DNA from: Pseudomonas entomophila
GTDB taxonomy: Bacteria > Pseudomonadota > Gammaproteobacteria > Pseudomonadales > Pseudomonadaceae
DNA length: 64,000 nt
Direction of reading: 5' to 3'
NCBI RefSeq assembly: GCF_018417595.1
Contig: NZ_CP070982.1
Location: 707,501 to 771,500 of the forward strand
Part shown: positions 48,042-57,263 of the stretch, piece by piece
Position numbering within the stretch: the stretch's first letter is position 1
How the letters are laid out: each line of letters opens with the position of its first letter
Program-made: the position numbers and the translations under genes
The notes under the pieces: model-generated
Databases searched by the model: none
Told to the model about the DNA's origin: nothing
The model's input: the letters and a program-made list of their open reading frames with translations, nothing else

Positions 48042-48728
48042 TCAACGGCCGCTGCTGGCCAGCACCCGCTGCCAGTCGGGCTCGTTCATGCGCCCGAGGA
48101 TCCGCGCCTTGCCGTCAGCGTTGACCGAGACGAACAGGGCGCTGGCATAGCCGCTCTCGCGCTCGCCACCGGGTACGTTCTGCTGGCGCTGGAAGTGGTC
48201 GATGCAGCCGTTGTGGGTGACCAGCACCAGGTTGTGCCCCACACGCTTGCGGGCCAAGGCTTCGCTGGCGAACTGACGGTCGCAGCTTTCCAGCCAGTCG
48301 GCGCTGTCCACCGCCTGGCCGAGGATGAAGTGCGCGGTCTGGCGCGTGCGCAGCTTGGGGCTGGTCAGCAGGTCGGCATTGGCCAGCCCGAGTTGCTCCA
48401 GGCCCTGGCCGACGCGTCGCGCCGCCTGGCTGCCTTTGATCGTGATGCCGGTAGGGTCGTCCAGGCACGGGCCGGGGGCGCTGTCGCAGCGTTCGGCGTG
48501 GCGGATCATCACGATCACCGCGCCGTCCTTCCAGTCCTGCAGCAGGCCACTCTCACTCAGTTGCTGTTCGTTGCCAAGGTCCACGATATGCGTCCTCGTC
48601 GCCAGCCAGGTGGTCACCCCGGCCAGGGCCATGATCAGGCCAAGGGCGGCGCCCAGCACCTTGCGCGATCGGCGGCGTGCGAGACGGGGCGGGTTGGCCG
48701 GGTTGTCCAGGGTCTTGCTGGAAAGCAT
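48042..48728 (-). CDS. Ais/PmrG-like histidine phosphatase
   Basis: A 228-residue protein with an N-terminal membrane anchor (about 28-48) and a periplasmic histidine-phosphatase domain. It carries MIRHAERCD with the catalytic RHAE, the segment CLDDPTGITIKGSQAAR, and a second His in VTHNGCIDHF. These segments resemble E. coli Ais/PmrG, which removes phosphate from the LPS core heptose. That substrate is plausible here. The ATG at 48728 has a GGAG site; the frame from 48782 is longer but lacks one. Confidence 0.83.
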   Translation of the reverse strand: MLSSKTLDNPANPPRLARRRSRKVLGAALGLIMALAGVTTWLATRTHIVDLGNEQQLSESGLLQDWKDGAVIVMIRHAERCDSAPGPCLDDPTGITIKGSQAARRVGQGLEQLGLANADLLTSPKLRTRQTAHFILGQAVDSADWLESCDRQFASEALARKRVGHNLVLVTHNGCIDHFQRQQNVPGGERESGYASALFVSVNADGKARILGRMNEPDWQRVLASSGR

Positions 48729-48911
48729 GCGTCGCTCCATTGGCAGTGCGGCGTCGATTGTGGCCGCTGTGGTTGCCGGCATTCTGCGAAGCGGGCCGTT
48801 GGAGGGCGGTGAAGCGGATGTGAAAAAAACATCCGCTGGCCGGCGCCTGGGTGAAGATGCGCCGACGGCCTACGCTATACACTGGCAAGCCGCGATTTCG
48901 GAGCCGCCCTG

Positions 48912-49481
48912 ATGACCCCCATCCCTGAACTGGAAAGTGCCCGGCTGGTGCTGCGCCAATGGCAGGACGACGATCTGCGCGAGTTCGCCGCCCTGTGCGC
49001 CGACCCCCAGGTGATGCGCTATTTCCCCGCGCCCATGACGCGCCTGGAGGCCGCTGCGCTGATCGGCCGGATCCGCGGCCACTTCAACGAGTACGGTTTC
49101 GGCCTGTGGGCCCTGGAGCGCAAGGACAGCGGTGCATTCATTGGTATGACCGGGCTGCTCAATGTCAATTTCGACGCGCCGTTCGGCCCGGCGGTGGAGA
49201 TTGGCTGGCGCCTGGCGCGGCGGCATTGGGGGCTGGGCTTCGCCAGCGAGGCGGCGTGGACCTGCCTGCGCTGCGCATTCGCCCAATTGCACCTGGACGA
49301 AGTGGTGTCGTTCACTACCGAAGGCAACCTACCGTCGCAGAAGGTCATGCAGGCCATTGGCATGCGCCACGACCCGGCCGGTGCTTTCGAGCACCCGCGC
49401 CTGCCCGTCGGCCACCCGCTGCGCCCCCATGTGCTGTACCGCATCGACCGCGCACAGTGGCAGGAGAACCTGCGCGGCTGA
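48912..49481 (+). CDS. GNAT acetyltransferase, RimJ/RimL type
   Basis: A 189-residue single GNAT domain. It begins with LESARLVLRQWQDDDLREFA, typical of RimJ/RimL-like enzymes, and carries the acetyl-CoA segment IGWRLARRHWGLGFASEAA. It transfers acetyl from acetyl-CoA to an amine, possibly a protein N-terminus; the substrate is unknown. ATG 48912. It is 87 bases before tesB on the same strand. Confidence 0.88.
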   Translation: MTPIPELESARLVLRQWQDDDLREFAALCADPQVMRYFPAPMTRLEAAALIGRIRGHFNEYGFGLWALERKDSGAFIGMTGLLNVNFDAPFGPAVEIGWRLARRHWGLGFASEAAWTCLRCAFAQLHLDEVVSFTTEGNLPSQKVMQAIGMRHDPAGAFEHPRLPVGHPLRPHVLYRIDRAQWQENLRG

Positions 49482-49568
49482 ATACGCCGGCATCGACGAG
49501 GCGAATGACAAACGCTGTATCATCTGCCGCTATAACAGCGCCGTAATGCCTTGCCAGGAGAACCTTCC

Positions 49569-50438
49569 ATGAGCCACGTACTGGACGACCTCGTCGACCT
49601 GCTGAGCCTCGAATCGATCGAGGAAAACCTGTTCCGCGGACGCAGCCAGGACCTGGGCTTCCGTCAACTGTACGGTGGCCAGGTGCTTGGGCAGTCGCTG
49701 TCGGCGGCCAGCCAGACGGTCGAGGACGCCCGCCATGTGCATTCGCTGCACGGCTACTTCCTGCGCCCGGGCGATGCCAGCATGCCGGTGGTGTACTCGG
49801 TGGACCGTGTGCGTGACGGCGGCAGCTTCAGCACCCGGCGGGTGACGGCGATCCAGAAGGGCCAGCCGATCTTTACCTGCAGTGCGTCGTTCCAGTACGA
49901 CGAAGAGGGGTTTGAACATCAGGCACAAATGCCCGATGTGGTCGGCCCCGAGAACCTGCCGTGCGAAGTGGAGCTGGCCCGCGCCATGGCCGACCAGTTG
50001 CCCGAACGCATCCGCGACAAGGTGCTGTGCGCCAAGCCCATCGAGATCCGCCCGGTCACCGAGCGCGACCCGTTCAACCCCAAGCCGGGCGACCCGGTCA
50101 AGTACGCCTGGTTCCGCGCCGACGGCACGCTGCCGGACATCCCCGCGCTGCACAAGTACCTGCTGGCCTACGCCTCGGACTTCGGCCTGCTGACCACCGC
50201 GCTGCTGCCCCATGGCAAGTCGGTGTGGCAGAAGGACATGCAGATCGCCAGCCTCGACCACTCGCTGTGGTTCCACCGCAACCTGCGCGCCGACGACTGG
50301 CTGCTGTACGCCACCGACAGCCCCTGGGCCGGCAATGCCCGTGGTTTCACCCGCGGCAGCATTTTCAACCGCGCCGGGCAACTGGTGGCGTCCTCGACCC
50401 AGGAAGGCTTGATCCGCCATCGCAAGGACTGGGCATGA
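49569..50438 (+). CDS. tesB: Acyl-CoA thioesterase II
   Basis: Hydrolyses medium- and long-chain acyl-CoA to free acid and CoA. The 289-residue protein has the double hot-dog fold with FRGRSQDLGFRQLYGGQVLGQSL at about 20-42, HSLHGYFLRPGDASMPVVYSVD near 60-80 and SLDHSLWFHRNLRADDWLLY near 230. ATG 49569 with a CAGGAGAA site. Its stop overlaps the start of the following HAD gene (ATGA). Confidence 0.94.
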   Translation: MSHVLDDLVDLLSLESIEENLFRGRSQDLGFRQLYGGQVLGQSLSAASQTVEDARHVHSLHGYFLRPGDASMPVVYSVDRVRDGGSFSTRRVTAIQKGQPIFTCSASFQYDEEGFEHQAQMPDVVGPENLPCEVELARAMADQLPERIRDKVLCAKPIEIRPVTERDPFNPKPGDPVKYAWFRADGTLPDIPALHKYLLAYASDFGLLTTALLPHGKSVWQKDMQIASLDHSLWFHRNLRADDWLLYATDSPWAGNARGFTRGSIFNRAGQLVASSTQEGLIRHRKDWA

Positions 50439-51052
50439 GCCTGGGGCAGATCCGCCACTGGGTGTTCGACATGGACGGCACCCTGACCGTGGCCGTGCAT
50501 GACTTCGCGGCCATTCGCGAAGCCCTGGACATCCCGGCCGCGCACGACATCCTCACCCACCTGGCGGCGTTGCCGGCGGCGGAAGCTGCGGCCAAGCATG
50601 CCTGGCTGCTGGAACACGAACGCGACCTGGCGATCGCCTCGAAGGCGGCGGACGGGGCGGTGGAGCTGGTGCGTGAGTTGCACGCGCGTGGTTGTCGCCT
50701 GGCGATCCTCACCCGCAATGCCCGCGAGCTGGCCCATGTCACCCTCGAGGCGATCGGCCTGGCTGACTGCTTCCCGGTGGAACACATCCTCGGACGCGAC
50801 GAGGCGGCGCCCAAACCAAGCCCGGACGGGCTGTTGCAGATCGCCCAGGCCTGGGGCGTCGCCCCTGCGCAGATGGTGATGGTTGGCGACTACCGCTTCG
50901 ACCTCGATTGTGGCCGGGCGGCGGGCACCCATACCGTGCTGGTGAACCTGCCGGACAATCCGTGGCCGGCGCTGGCCGACTGGCATGCGGCGGATTGCCG
51001 GGCGCTGCAAGCGTTGCTCTCCCAACCCATTGACCTGACACGACCTCCGTAG
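50435..51052 (+). CDS. HAD-superfamily hydrolase (phosphatase)
   Basis: A 205-residue HAD phosphatase. The nucleophile motif is FDMDGTLTV (near residue 10), the second motif is ILTRNA, a conserved Lys lies in EAAPKPSPDG, and the acidic motif is GDYRFDLDCG. It most resembles small phosphoglycolate or sugar-phosphate phosphatases; the substrate is unknown. It is translationally coupled to tesB by a 4-base overlap. The stop codon is made of the first bases of a REP element. Confidence 0.88.
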   Translation: MSLGQIRHWVFDMDGTLTVAVHDFAAIREALDIPAAHDILTHLAALPAAEAAAKHAWLLEHERDLAIASKAADGAVELVRELHARGCRLAILTRNARELAHVTLEAIGLADCFPVEHILGRDEAAPKPSPDGLLQIAQAWGVAPAQMVMVGDYRFDLDCGRAAGTHTVLVNLPDNPWPALADWHAADCRALQALLSQPIDLTRPP

Positions 51053-51133
51053 GAGCGGCTTCAGCCGCGATCACCCGCGAGGCGGGTGCCAGACAGCGCG
51101 ATACCCGCATCGCGGCTGAAGCCGCCCCAACAG
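51047..51133. repeat. REP palindrome pair, family A, overlapping the HAD stop
   Basis: CCGTAGGAGCGGCTTCAGCC faces GGCTGAAGCCGCCCCAACAGG, with two mismatches in the outer right arm. It begins inside the last codons of the HAD gene, whose TAG stop is part of the CGTAGG arm. Confidence 0.88.
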
Positions 51134-51194
51134 GCGAACAGGCCCTTCAGCGCCTAAGCTGCACTGCACCTTTTTCCCGATGGAGACCCCACCC

Positions 51195-52205
51195 ATGAGC
51201 ACCAAGGCCCTCTACGTCCTGCCCGGTGGCGGCTACGACAAAGTCCAGCTCGGCACCTGCGAAACCGCCGCGCCCCAGGCCGGTGAAATCACCGTGCGCC
51301 TGCACGCCAGCTCCCTCAACTACCACGACTTCGCCGTGGTCAGCGGCATGTGGGGCCCGAGCGAGCGGCGCATTCCCATGGCCGATGGTGCCGGCGAAGT
51401 GATCGCGGTCGGTGCCGGTGTCAGCGAATTCAAGGTGGGTGACGCGGTGGTGAGCACCTTCTTCCCCAGTTGGCTCGACGGCCAGGCCCAGGTCGAAGGC
51501 TTCGCCAGCGTGCCGGGCGATGGTATCGACGGCTACGCCCGCGAGCAGGTGACGGCCCGCGCCACGTCGTTCACCCACGCACCCAAAGGCTACAGCCACG
51601 CCGAGGCCGCGACCCTGACCACCGCCGGCCTCACCGCCTGGCGCGCGTTGATGAGCGACGATCACCTCAAGCCGGGCGACAGCGTGCTGGTGCAGGGCAC
51701 GGGGGGCGTCTCGATCTTCGCCCTGCAGTTCGCCAAGCTGGCAGGCGCCACGGTGATCGCCACGTCGTCCAGCGATGCCAAGCTGGAGCGCCTCAAGGCC
51801 CTCGGCGCCGATCACCTGATCAACTACAAGCGCACCCCGGCCTGGGGTGAGAACGTGCGTCAGCTCACCGACAACCGCGGCGTCGACCATGTGATCGAAG
51901 TGGGCGGCCCGGCGACGCTGGAGCAATCGATGATCGCCGCGCGCATCGGCGGGCATGTGTCGTTGATCGGCATCCTCACCGGGGTGGCGGGGCAGTTGCC
52001 GCTGGTGCAGGCGCTGGTGCGGCAGATCCGCCTGCAAGGCGTGCTGGTGGGCAGCCGCGCGCAGCAGCAGGCGATGGTCCGGGCCATCGACGCCAATGGC
52101 CTGCGGCCGGTGGTGGACAAGCATTTCGAACTGGAGCAGATGGTCGAGGCGTTCAAGTACCAGGAAAGCAACAGGCATTTCGGCAAGATCTGCCTGACCT
52201 GGTGA
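51195..52205 (+). CDS. NAD(P)-dependent MDR alcohol dehydrogenase / quinone oxidoreductase-like
   Basis: A 336-residue medium-chain dehydrogenase. The N-terminal GroES-like half has LHASSLNYHDFAVVSG and GEVIAVGAGVSEFKVGD. The Rossmann half has VQGTGGVSIFALQFAKLAGA at about 165-185. The usual zinc-binding cysteines are missing, which points to the zinc-free quinone-oxidoreductase-like branch. ATG 51195 with a GGAG site at 51182. It is flanked by REP elements on both sides. Substrate unknown. Confidence 0.87.
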   Translation: MSTKALYVLPGGGYDKVQLGTCETAAPQAGEITVRLHASSLNYHDFAVVSGMWGPSERRIPMADGAGEVIAVGAGVSEFKVGDAVVSTFFPSWLDGQAQVEGFASVPGDGIDGYAREQVTARATSFTHAPKGYSHAEAATLTTAGLTAWRALMSDDHLKPGDSVLVQGTGGVSIFALQFAKLAGATVIATSSSDAKLERLKALGADHLINYKRTPAWGENVRQLTDNRGVDHVIEVGGPATLEQSMIAARIGGHVSLIGILTGVAGQLPLVQALVRQIRLQGVLVGSRAQQQAMVRAIDANGLRPVVDKHFELEQMVEAFKYQESNRHFGKICLTW

Positions 52206-52260
52206 ACACGACAAGATCCTGTGGGGGGCTTGTCCGTACCCCATCGATTTGCAACGACCT

Positions 52261-52347
52261 CTGTAGGAGCGGCTTCAGCCGCGATCAGCCGCGAAGCGGG
52301 TGCCGGACACCGCGCTGCCTGCATCGCGGCTGAAGCCGCTCCTACAT
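52261..52347. repeat. REP palindrome pair, family A
   Basis: Arms TGTAGGAGCGGCTTCAGCC and GGCTGAAGCCGCTCCTACA, between the convergent MDR and GNAT genes. Its right end touches the GNAT stop codon. Confidence 0.9.
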
Positions 52348-53240
52348 CAGGTATGCGACAGCATTGGGAAACGTATCGGCGCCTGATCGAGCGGTGTCTC
52401 TGACGTGCCCCAGACGAACAGTGCGTCATCGTTATCCACAACCCGCGTGGCGAAGGCTTCGTCGCGCAAGGGCGTGAACCCCAGCACCACCTCCCGCGTC
52501 CCTGGTCGCACCAGTTCCGGCAGCAACTCGTGCAGGTCCACCAGCCGTGCACAGAACACATCCACCAGCACCATCCGCTCGCCTTCCTGCTCCACCACCA
52601 CATACGTCTCATGCCGAGGCGAATAGAACAACGCTTCCCGGTACGGCCCGTCGCAATAGAACATCGTCAGTGCCACATTGGGCACCAGGCTCAAGCGAGC
52701 CTGTGGACAACTGCCCGCCACCGCCGCCATGAAGCGCTGCAATTGCCCACCATCGTCCAGGTCCACCGGGCTGAAACTGCTGGCGCTCTGTGCCCCGGAC
52801 CATTGCAGGTAATGCTCCCGCTCGATCACCCGGCGAAAACCGAACTTCGGATAGAAGCCCAGCACGGTGCTGTTGGCGAACAGGAACAACAGGTCGCAAG
52901 GTGAGGCCCAGCGCTGCACCAGGCACTCCATCAGGTGGCGGCTGTAGCCCCGGCCACGGGCCTCGGGCCGGGTCATCGCCGTGCCGATCTGCGCACAGTG
53001 CAGGTACTGCCCTTGGTGAATGAAGGCCAGCGGGCTGACCGAGACATTGGCCAGCATTCGCCCTTGGCGAACCAGCGAGCAGGGCTGGTAGTTGTCCTCC
53101 CAGAAGCCCGCCACGTACCAGGCTTCGAAATCGAAGCCGTAGGTCTGTTCGGTCAGGGCGTTCAGCTCGCCACGCAGGTGCGAGTCGTCGCGGTAGTGTT
53201 CGACCCGCTCGAGGTCGGGGTCGTCGAGGATGATCGCCAT
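52347..53240 (-). CDS. GNAT family acetyltransferase with extra C-terminal domain
   Basis: A 297-residue protein. The GNAT fold covers about 25-165, with the acetyl-CoA motif ARGRGYSRHLMECLV and the late motif STVLGFYPKFGFRRV. The remaining roughly 130 residues form a second domain that I do not recognise, in an arrangement reminiscent of Eis-like enzymes. The ATG at 53240 is preferred over 53276. Substrate unknown. Confidence 0.84.
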   Translation of the reverse strand: MAIILDDPDLERVEHYRDDSHLRGELNALTEQTYGFDFEAWYVAGFWEDNYQPCSLVRQGRMLANVSVSPLAFIHQGQYLHCAQIGTAMTRPEARGRGYSRHLMECLVQRWASPCDLLFLFANSTVLGFYPKFGFRRVIEREHYLQWSGAQSASSFSPVDLDDGGQLQRFMAAVAGSCPQARLSLVPNVALTMFYCDGPYREALFYSPRHETYVVVEQEGERMVLVDVFCARLVDLHELLPELVRPGTREVVLGFTPLRDEAFATRVVDNDDALFVWGTSETPLDQAPIRFPMLSHT

Positions 53241-53331
53241 GGTGTCCGTTCCACGCCGTGAAGAGGGGCAATACATTAACGCCGATGGGGAAGAAAAGCT
53301 GTAATCAACTGTGCCTCACCAACCTCTTGCC

Positions 53332-53355
53332 GCCCCGGTAACCCGGGGCTTTTTT
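53332..53355 (+). terminator. Strong intrinsic terminator on the plus strand with no plus-strand gene before it
   Basis: GCCCCGG / CCGGGGC stem with a 4-base loop followed by six T (53350-53355). Both neighbouring genes are on the minus strand, so this terminator ends a plus-strand transcript that is not a known gene, perhaps a small RNA starting after about 53245. Confidence 0.7.
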
Positions 53356-53358
53356 CGT

Positions 53359-54456
53359 TTACGCCGCCGTTGCGTACACCACCACCGCCGCGCGCAGCTT
53401 GCGCCCGCCGAACAGGCTCATGCGCTGGAACTCCTGGTGGCTCACCGGCAGGTGCTGGCAATCCAGGGCCTGGCGATGGCGGCCATGGTCGATGTCGGGG
53501 TCGTGCAGGTAGACGAAATCGTCGTCGCAAGCGGTGACCAGCACCCAGTGCGGCGCCTTGCTGCCGGTCAGCCGGTAGTTGCTGATCAGTACCAGCGCCA
53601 GGCCGCCCTGCGCGAGTACCCGAGGCAGGTCGGGCGCCTGCCGGGCGATCTGCACGTCGCTGCCCTGCAACTCGGCGCAGAAGTCCTCGTGGACCAGGCG
53701 CATGACCTCTTTCTTGGCCGCCTGGCGCACGCCGTCGAGAAACAGTGGCCCTTCTGTATTGAGCCTCAGTTGCACGCGAAAACCCCGTCGCCAGGCGGCC
53801 AGGGCCAGGCCGTGGGGGCTGCAGCCGCCGTGGCCGGAGGTCATGAACACGGTGGTCGCCTCGCGCCACAGGCGCAGTTCCTCGCGGCGGGTGGGCAGGC
53901 GTTGCGGTTGCAGGGCGGCCATGGCCATCAGCAGGCAGGCCGGGCCGCAGGTGAAGTCGGTGGTCTGGGCGTAGTAGGGGACCGGCCGCGCCTCGCCCGT
54001 CGGGTGCTGGAGGATGCGTTTCTCGTAGCGCAGCGCGCTGGCGTGGTCCTCGTAGTAGTCGTCCACCTGGGCGAAGCGCCGGTAACCATGGCGCTCGTAC
54101 AGGGCAATGGCGGTGGGGTTGTCGGTGCGTACCTCGAGGCGCAGGTAGGCGCGCTCGTGGTCCAGGGCGCAACGCTCTGCTTGTTCCAGCAGGCGCGCGC
54201 CAAGCCCCTGGCCGCGTGCCTGTGCGGCGATGGCGATGGAGTACAGGCGCGCCAGTGATGTCCCGCGATGGAACAGCAGCAACGCATAGCCCATCAAGTG
54301 GCCGTCACGTTGCGCCACCAGCAGGCTGGCGTTGGCGTGGGAGAGCATCCAGCGGAAGCTGCGCGGGGTGAGCCGGTCCAGGGCGAAGCACTGGTTCTCC
54401 AGTGCCAGCAGGGCCGGCAGGTCTTCGACAGTTGCCAGGCGAAATTCGATCTGCAT
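53359..54456 (-). CDS. GNAT acetyltransferase - C39-like peptidase fusion
   Basis: A 365-residue fusion. Residues 1-150 are a GNAT domain with the acetyl-CoA motif AQARGQGLGARLLEQ and the late NPTAIALYERHGYRRF. Residues 155-365 resemble C39 papain-like peptidases: the catalytic Cys is in TTDFTCGPACLLMAMAAL and the His in PHWVLVTACDDDFVYLHDPD. There is no membrane or ABC part, so it is a free-standing, probably cytosolic enzyme. It is divergent from the RLAN/ATP-grasp ligase gene across 92 bases. The two probably modify the same peptide or protein. Confidence 0.88.
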   Translation of the reverse strand: MQIEFRLATVEDLPALLALENQCFALDRLTPRSFRWMLSHANASLLVAQRDGHLMGYALLLFHRGTSLARLYSIAIAAQARGQGLGARLLEQAERCALDHERAYLRLEVRTDNPTAIALYERHGYRRFAQVDDYYEDHASALRYEKRILQHPTGEARPVPYYAQTTDFTCGPACLLMAMAALQPQRLPTRREELRLWREATTVFMTSGHGGCSPHGLALAAWRRGFRVQLRLNTEGPLFLDGVRQAAKKEVMRLVHEDFCAELQGSDVQIARQAPDLPRVLAQGGLALVLISNYRLTGSKAPHWVLVTACDDDFVYLHDPDIDHGRHRQALDCQHLPVSHQEFQRMSLFGGRKLRAAVVVYATAA

Positions 54457-54548
54457 AGGGCCGCCGTAAAAGTTGCGTAATGAAACGGGACATTCGAAAA
54501 ACTTCGTGCTTAATAGAAGCCGTGTCTACCCAACACAGGGCTTCCAAC

Positions 54549-56135
54549 ATGTCTTCGTTTCAGGAACCTTTACCGGCATGGCCCGGGGAAAGTTCAAACT
54601 CAAGTGCGACTGGCGTTATTTATCCACTGCAACTGGACAACAAGTCAAGTCAGCTGGTGATCATCGTGGAGCGGCGTGATGACTGGGCTTCGTACCTGCC
54701 AAGCGAAGATGTCGTGACGGCTCAGGAATACCTGGAACAGTCTCGCGAGACAGACAACGGCAAGCGCGTACAAGTCATAAACTTATGTCGTAACTATAAG
54801 TATCTAGGCCACGGTTATTATTGTTCGTTGTTGGCCGAGGCGCGCGGTCACAAAGTCATTCCCTCGGTCAGAAGTATCAGTGAGCTGACCCGTAAATCGT
54901 TATACGGGTTGGCCCTCGACGAGATGGCGCGCAGCCTGGAAAGTGCCTTGGCCAATCACCCCTACGGTGAAACCGAAGGCTTCACCCTGACCCTGTATTT
55001 CGGCCGTACCGACCTGGAACCGCTGCAGGACATTGCCCGCCAGCTGTTCGAAAGTTTCCCTTGCCCGATCCTGCTGGTGGAATTCCGCAAGACCAGCACC
55101 TGGCATATCGCCGGGGTCAAGGCCGGCGCGCTGCACAAACTGCGCGAAGACCAGCAGGACCAGTTCGCCAACGCCCTCGATGGCTTCAGCCGCAGGATCT
55201 GGCGCCAGCCGCGTTCGCGCCGGGTGGCGCGCTACGACCTGGCGATCCTCCACGACCCCGACGAAGCGCTGCCGCCGTCCAACCCCAAGGCCCTGGAGCG
55301 CTTCATCCGCGCCGGGCACCAGCTGGGGGTCGATGTCGAACTGATCGGCAAGAAAGACTACGCCCGCCTGGCCGAATACGATGCCCTGCTGATCCGCGAG
55401 ACCACCAGCGTCGACAACCACACCTACCGCTTCGCCAAGAAGGCCGAGAGCGAAGGGCTGGTGGTGATGGACGACCCGGCATCGATCCTGCGCTGCACCA
55501 ACAAGGTCTACCTGACCGACCTGTTGCGCAGCCATCGCCTGGCCATGCCGGCCAGCGAGATCCTCTACCGCGACAACCCTCAGGCGCTGGAAGGCATCGG
55601 CGAACGGCTGGGCTTTCCGCTGGTGCTGAAGATCCCCGACGGTTGTTTCTCCCGGGGCGTGATCAAGGTCAGGGACCACGCCGAACTTCTGGCCGCCACT
55701 GCCGAACTGTTCGAGCACTCGGTGCTGCTGCTGGCCCAGGAGTACCTCTACACCGAATACGACTGGCGCATCGGTGTGCTCAACCGCAAGCCGATCTTCG
55801 CCTGCCAGTACTTCATGTCCAAGGGCCACTGGCAGATCTTCAACCACCAGGCCCAGCGTGACGAGGTCAACGGCGAGTGCCGCACCCTGGCCGTGCACGA
55901 GGCGCCTCGGGCGGTGGTGGAGCTGGCGGTGAAGGCCGCCAACCTGATCGGCGACGGCCTGTACGGCGTCGATCTCAAGCAGGTCGGCGAGCGGGTGGTG
56001 GTGATCGAGGTGAACGACAACCCCAACCTCGACGCCGGCATCGAAGACGCCTACCTGCACGATGACCTCTACACCCTGGTGCTGGAGGAATTCATCCGCC
56101 GCCTGGAGCAGAAGCGCCGGGGGCAAGCCTGGTAA
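54549..56135 (+). CDS. RimK-like ATP-grasp ligase with N-terminal RLAN domain
   Basis: A 528-residue ligase. The N-terminal 200 or so residues match the RLAN domain seen before some RimK-like enzymes (VINLCRNYKYLGHGYYCSLLAEARGHKVIPSVR). The C-terminal half is ATP-grasp: KIPDGCFSRGVIKV, the nucleotide stretch LLLAQEYLYTEYDWRIGVL, and metal ligands in VIEVNDNPNLDAGIED. RimK relatives join amino acids such as glutamate to peptide or protein ends. The ATG at 54549 is chosen because the RLAN match begins soon after; ATG 54480 is possible. The CorA-like gene follows after 12 bases. Confidence 0.88.
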   Translation: MSSFQEPLPAWPGESSNSSATGVIYPLQLDNKSSQLVIIVERRDDWASYLPSEDVVTAQEYLEQSRETDNGKRVQVINLCRNYKYLGHGYYCSLLAEARGHKVIPSVRSISELTRKSLYGLALDEMARSLESALANHPYGETEGFTLTLYFGRTDLEPLQDIARQLFESFPCPILLVEFRKTSTWHIAGVKAGALHKLREDQQDQFANALDGFSRRIWRQPRSRRVARYDLAILHDPDEALPPSNPKALERFIRAGHQLGVDVELIGKKDYARLAEYDALLIRETTSVDNHTYRFAKKAESEGLVVMDDPASILRCTNKVYLTDLLRSHRLAMPASEILYRDNPQALEGIGERLGFPLVLKIPDGCFSRGVIKVRDHAELLAATAELFEHSVLLLAQEYLYTEYDWRIGVLNRKPIFACQYFMSKGHWQIFNHQAQRDEVNGECRTLAVHEAPRAVVELAVKAANLIGDGLYGVDLKQVGERVVVIEVNDNPNLDAGIEDAYLHDDLYTLVLEEFIRRLEQKRRGQAW

Positions 56136-56147
56136 CGAGGTGCTGGC

Positions 56148-57194
56148 ATGATCGAAAGCTACAGCCTGGCCCACGGCCAGTTGCGCAAGCGCGAAGGGCT
56201 CGATTGCGAGGTGCTGCTGTTCGTCGAACCGGACAGCGCCGAGCGCGAGCTGCTGCAGGCGTGGTTCCACCTGGACGCCCATGCCCTGGCCTCGGCGCTG
56301 GACCCGGACGAAGTCTCGCGCCTGGAGCTGCACCGTGATGGCCTGTTCCTGATCTGGAAGCGCCCGGAGAGCTACACCGGCGGCGACAGTTTCGCCTTCC
56401 AGGTGTCGTCGTTCGGCATGCTGATGGTCGACGGCCACCTGGTGCTGATCGCTCCGGATGACTCATTGCTCGACGGCCTCGGGCAACGCCATGCGCTGCA
56501 CGATCCGATGGATGTGCTGCTGGCCATCCTGCTGGACAACCTGCACCACTACCTGGGGCACCTGAAGGTGATCAAGATGGTCGCCCGCGAACTGCAGCAG
56601 CGCTTCGAGCAGTCGCTGGAAAACCACCACCTGATGCAGATGTTCAACCTCAGCGAGAGCCTGATCCACTACATCAACGCCATCCACAGCAACGGCGCGG
56701 TGCTCTCGCGCCTGCGCGCCCACGGCGAGAAGCGCCACTTCAACCCCGAGGTGCTGGCGCTGATCGACGACCTGGTGATCGAGAACAACCAGTGCCACAA
56801 ACAGGCGGAGATCTACTCGACGGTATTCGCCGGCTTGATGGACGCCCGCGGCAACCTGGCCAACAACGCGATGAACGAGACCCTGCGCAAGCTCACCCTG
56901 ATCAACGTGGTGTTCCTGCCGCTGAACCTGATCGCCAGCATCGGTGGCATGTCCGAGTTCAGCATGATGACCGCAGGCGTGCCGTGGTGGCTGGCCTACG
57001 CGTTGCTGGTGCTGGCGATGATGCTGCTGGGCGTGCTCATGGTGCTGGCGCTCAAGCGTCTGGCCCATCGACGTGGGACAAGTCCGACAGGTTCGGCACG
57101 GCCCTGTGGGAGCGGGTTTACCCGCGAATGCGATGGAGCACCCACTGGCCCTTTCGCGGGTAAACCCGCTCCTACAGGCACCTGTAACCCGTAG
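56148..57194 (+). CDS. CorA-like divalent-cation transporter
   Basis: A 348-residue protein of the CorA superfamily. It has a large cytoplasmic N-terminal domain, a long helix from about 145 to 265, and two membrane helices near the C-terminus (about 258-278 and 285-308). The usual GMN signature between the helices is GGMSEF here, so ion choice cannot be assumed; Mg2+, Zn2+ or another ion is possible. The last 35 or so residues are encoded by a REP pair (57103-57178) and contain GSGFTREC and GPFAGKPAPTG, so they are probably not an original part of the protein. It is cotranscribed with the RLAN ligase. Confidence 0.84.
   Translation: MIESYSLAHGQLRKREGLDCEVLLFVEPDSAERELLQAWFHLDAHALASALDPDEVSRLELHRDGLFLIWKRPESYTGGDSFAFQVSSFGMLMVDGHLVLIAPDDSLLDGLGQRHALHDPMDVLLAILLDNLHHYLGHLKVIKMVARELQQRFEQSLENHHLMQMFNLSESLIHYINAIHSNGAVLSRLRAHGEKRHFNPEVLALIDDLVIENNQCHKQAEIYSTVFAGLMDARGNLANNAMNETLRKLTLINVVFLPLNLIASIGGMSEFSMMTAGVPWWLAYALLVLAMMLLGVLMVLALKRLAHRRGTSPTGSARPCGSGFTRECDGAPTGPFAGKPAPTGTCNP
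57103..57178. repeat. REP palindrome pair, family B, inside a coding 3' end
   Basis: Arms CCTGTGGGAGCGGGTTTACC and GGTAAACCCGCTCCTACAGG. Unlike the other copies, it lies within a reading frame and codes for the tail of the CorA-like protein. Confidence 0.88.
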
Positions 57195-57263
57195 GAGCCA
57201 GCCTTGCTGACGATGCCCGGCCTAGCCGGGCCAGGGAAACTTATCGTTAATCCGGAGAACCCC

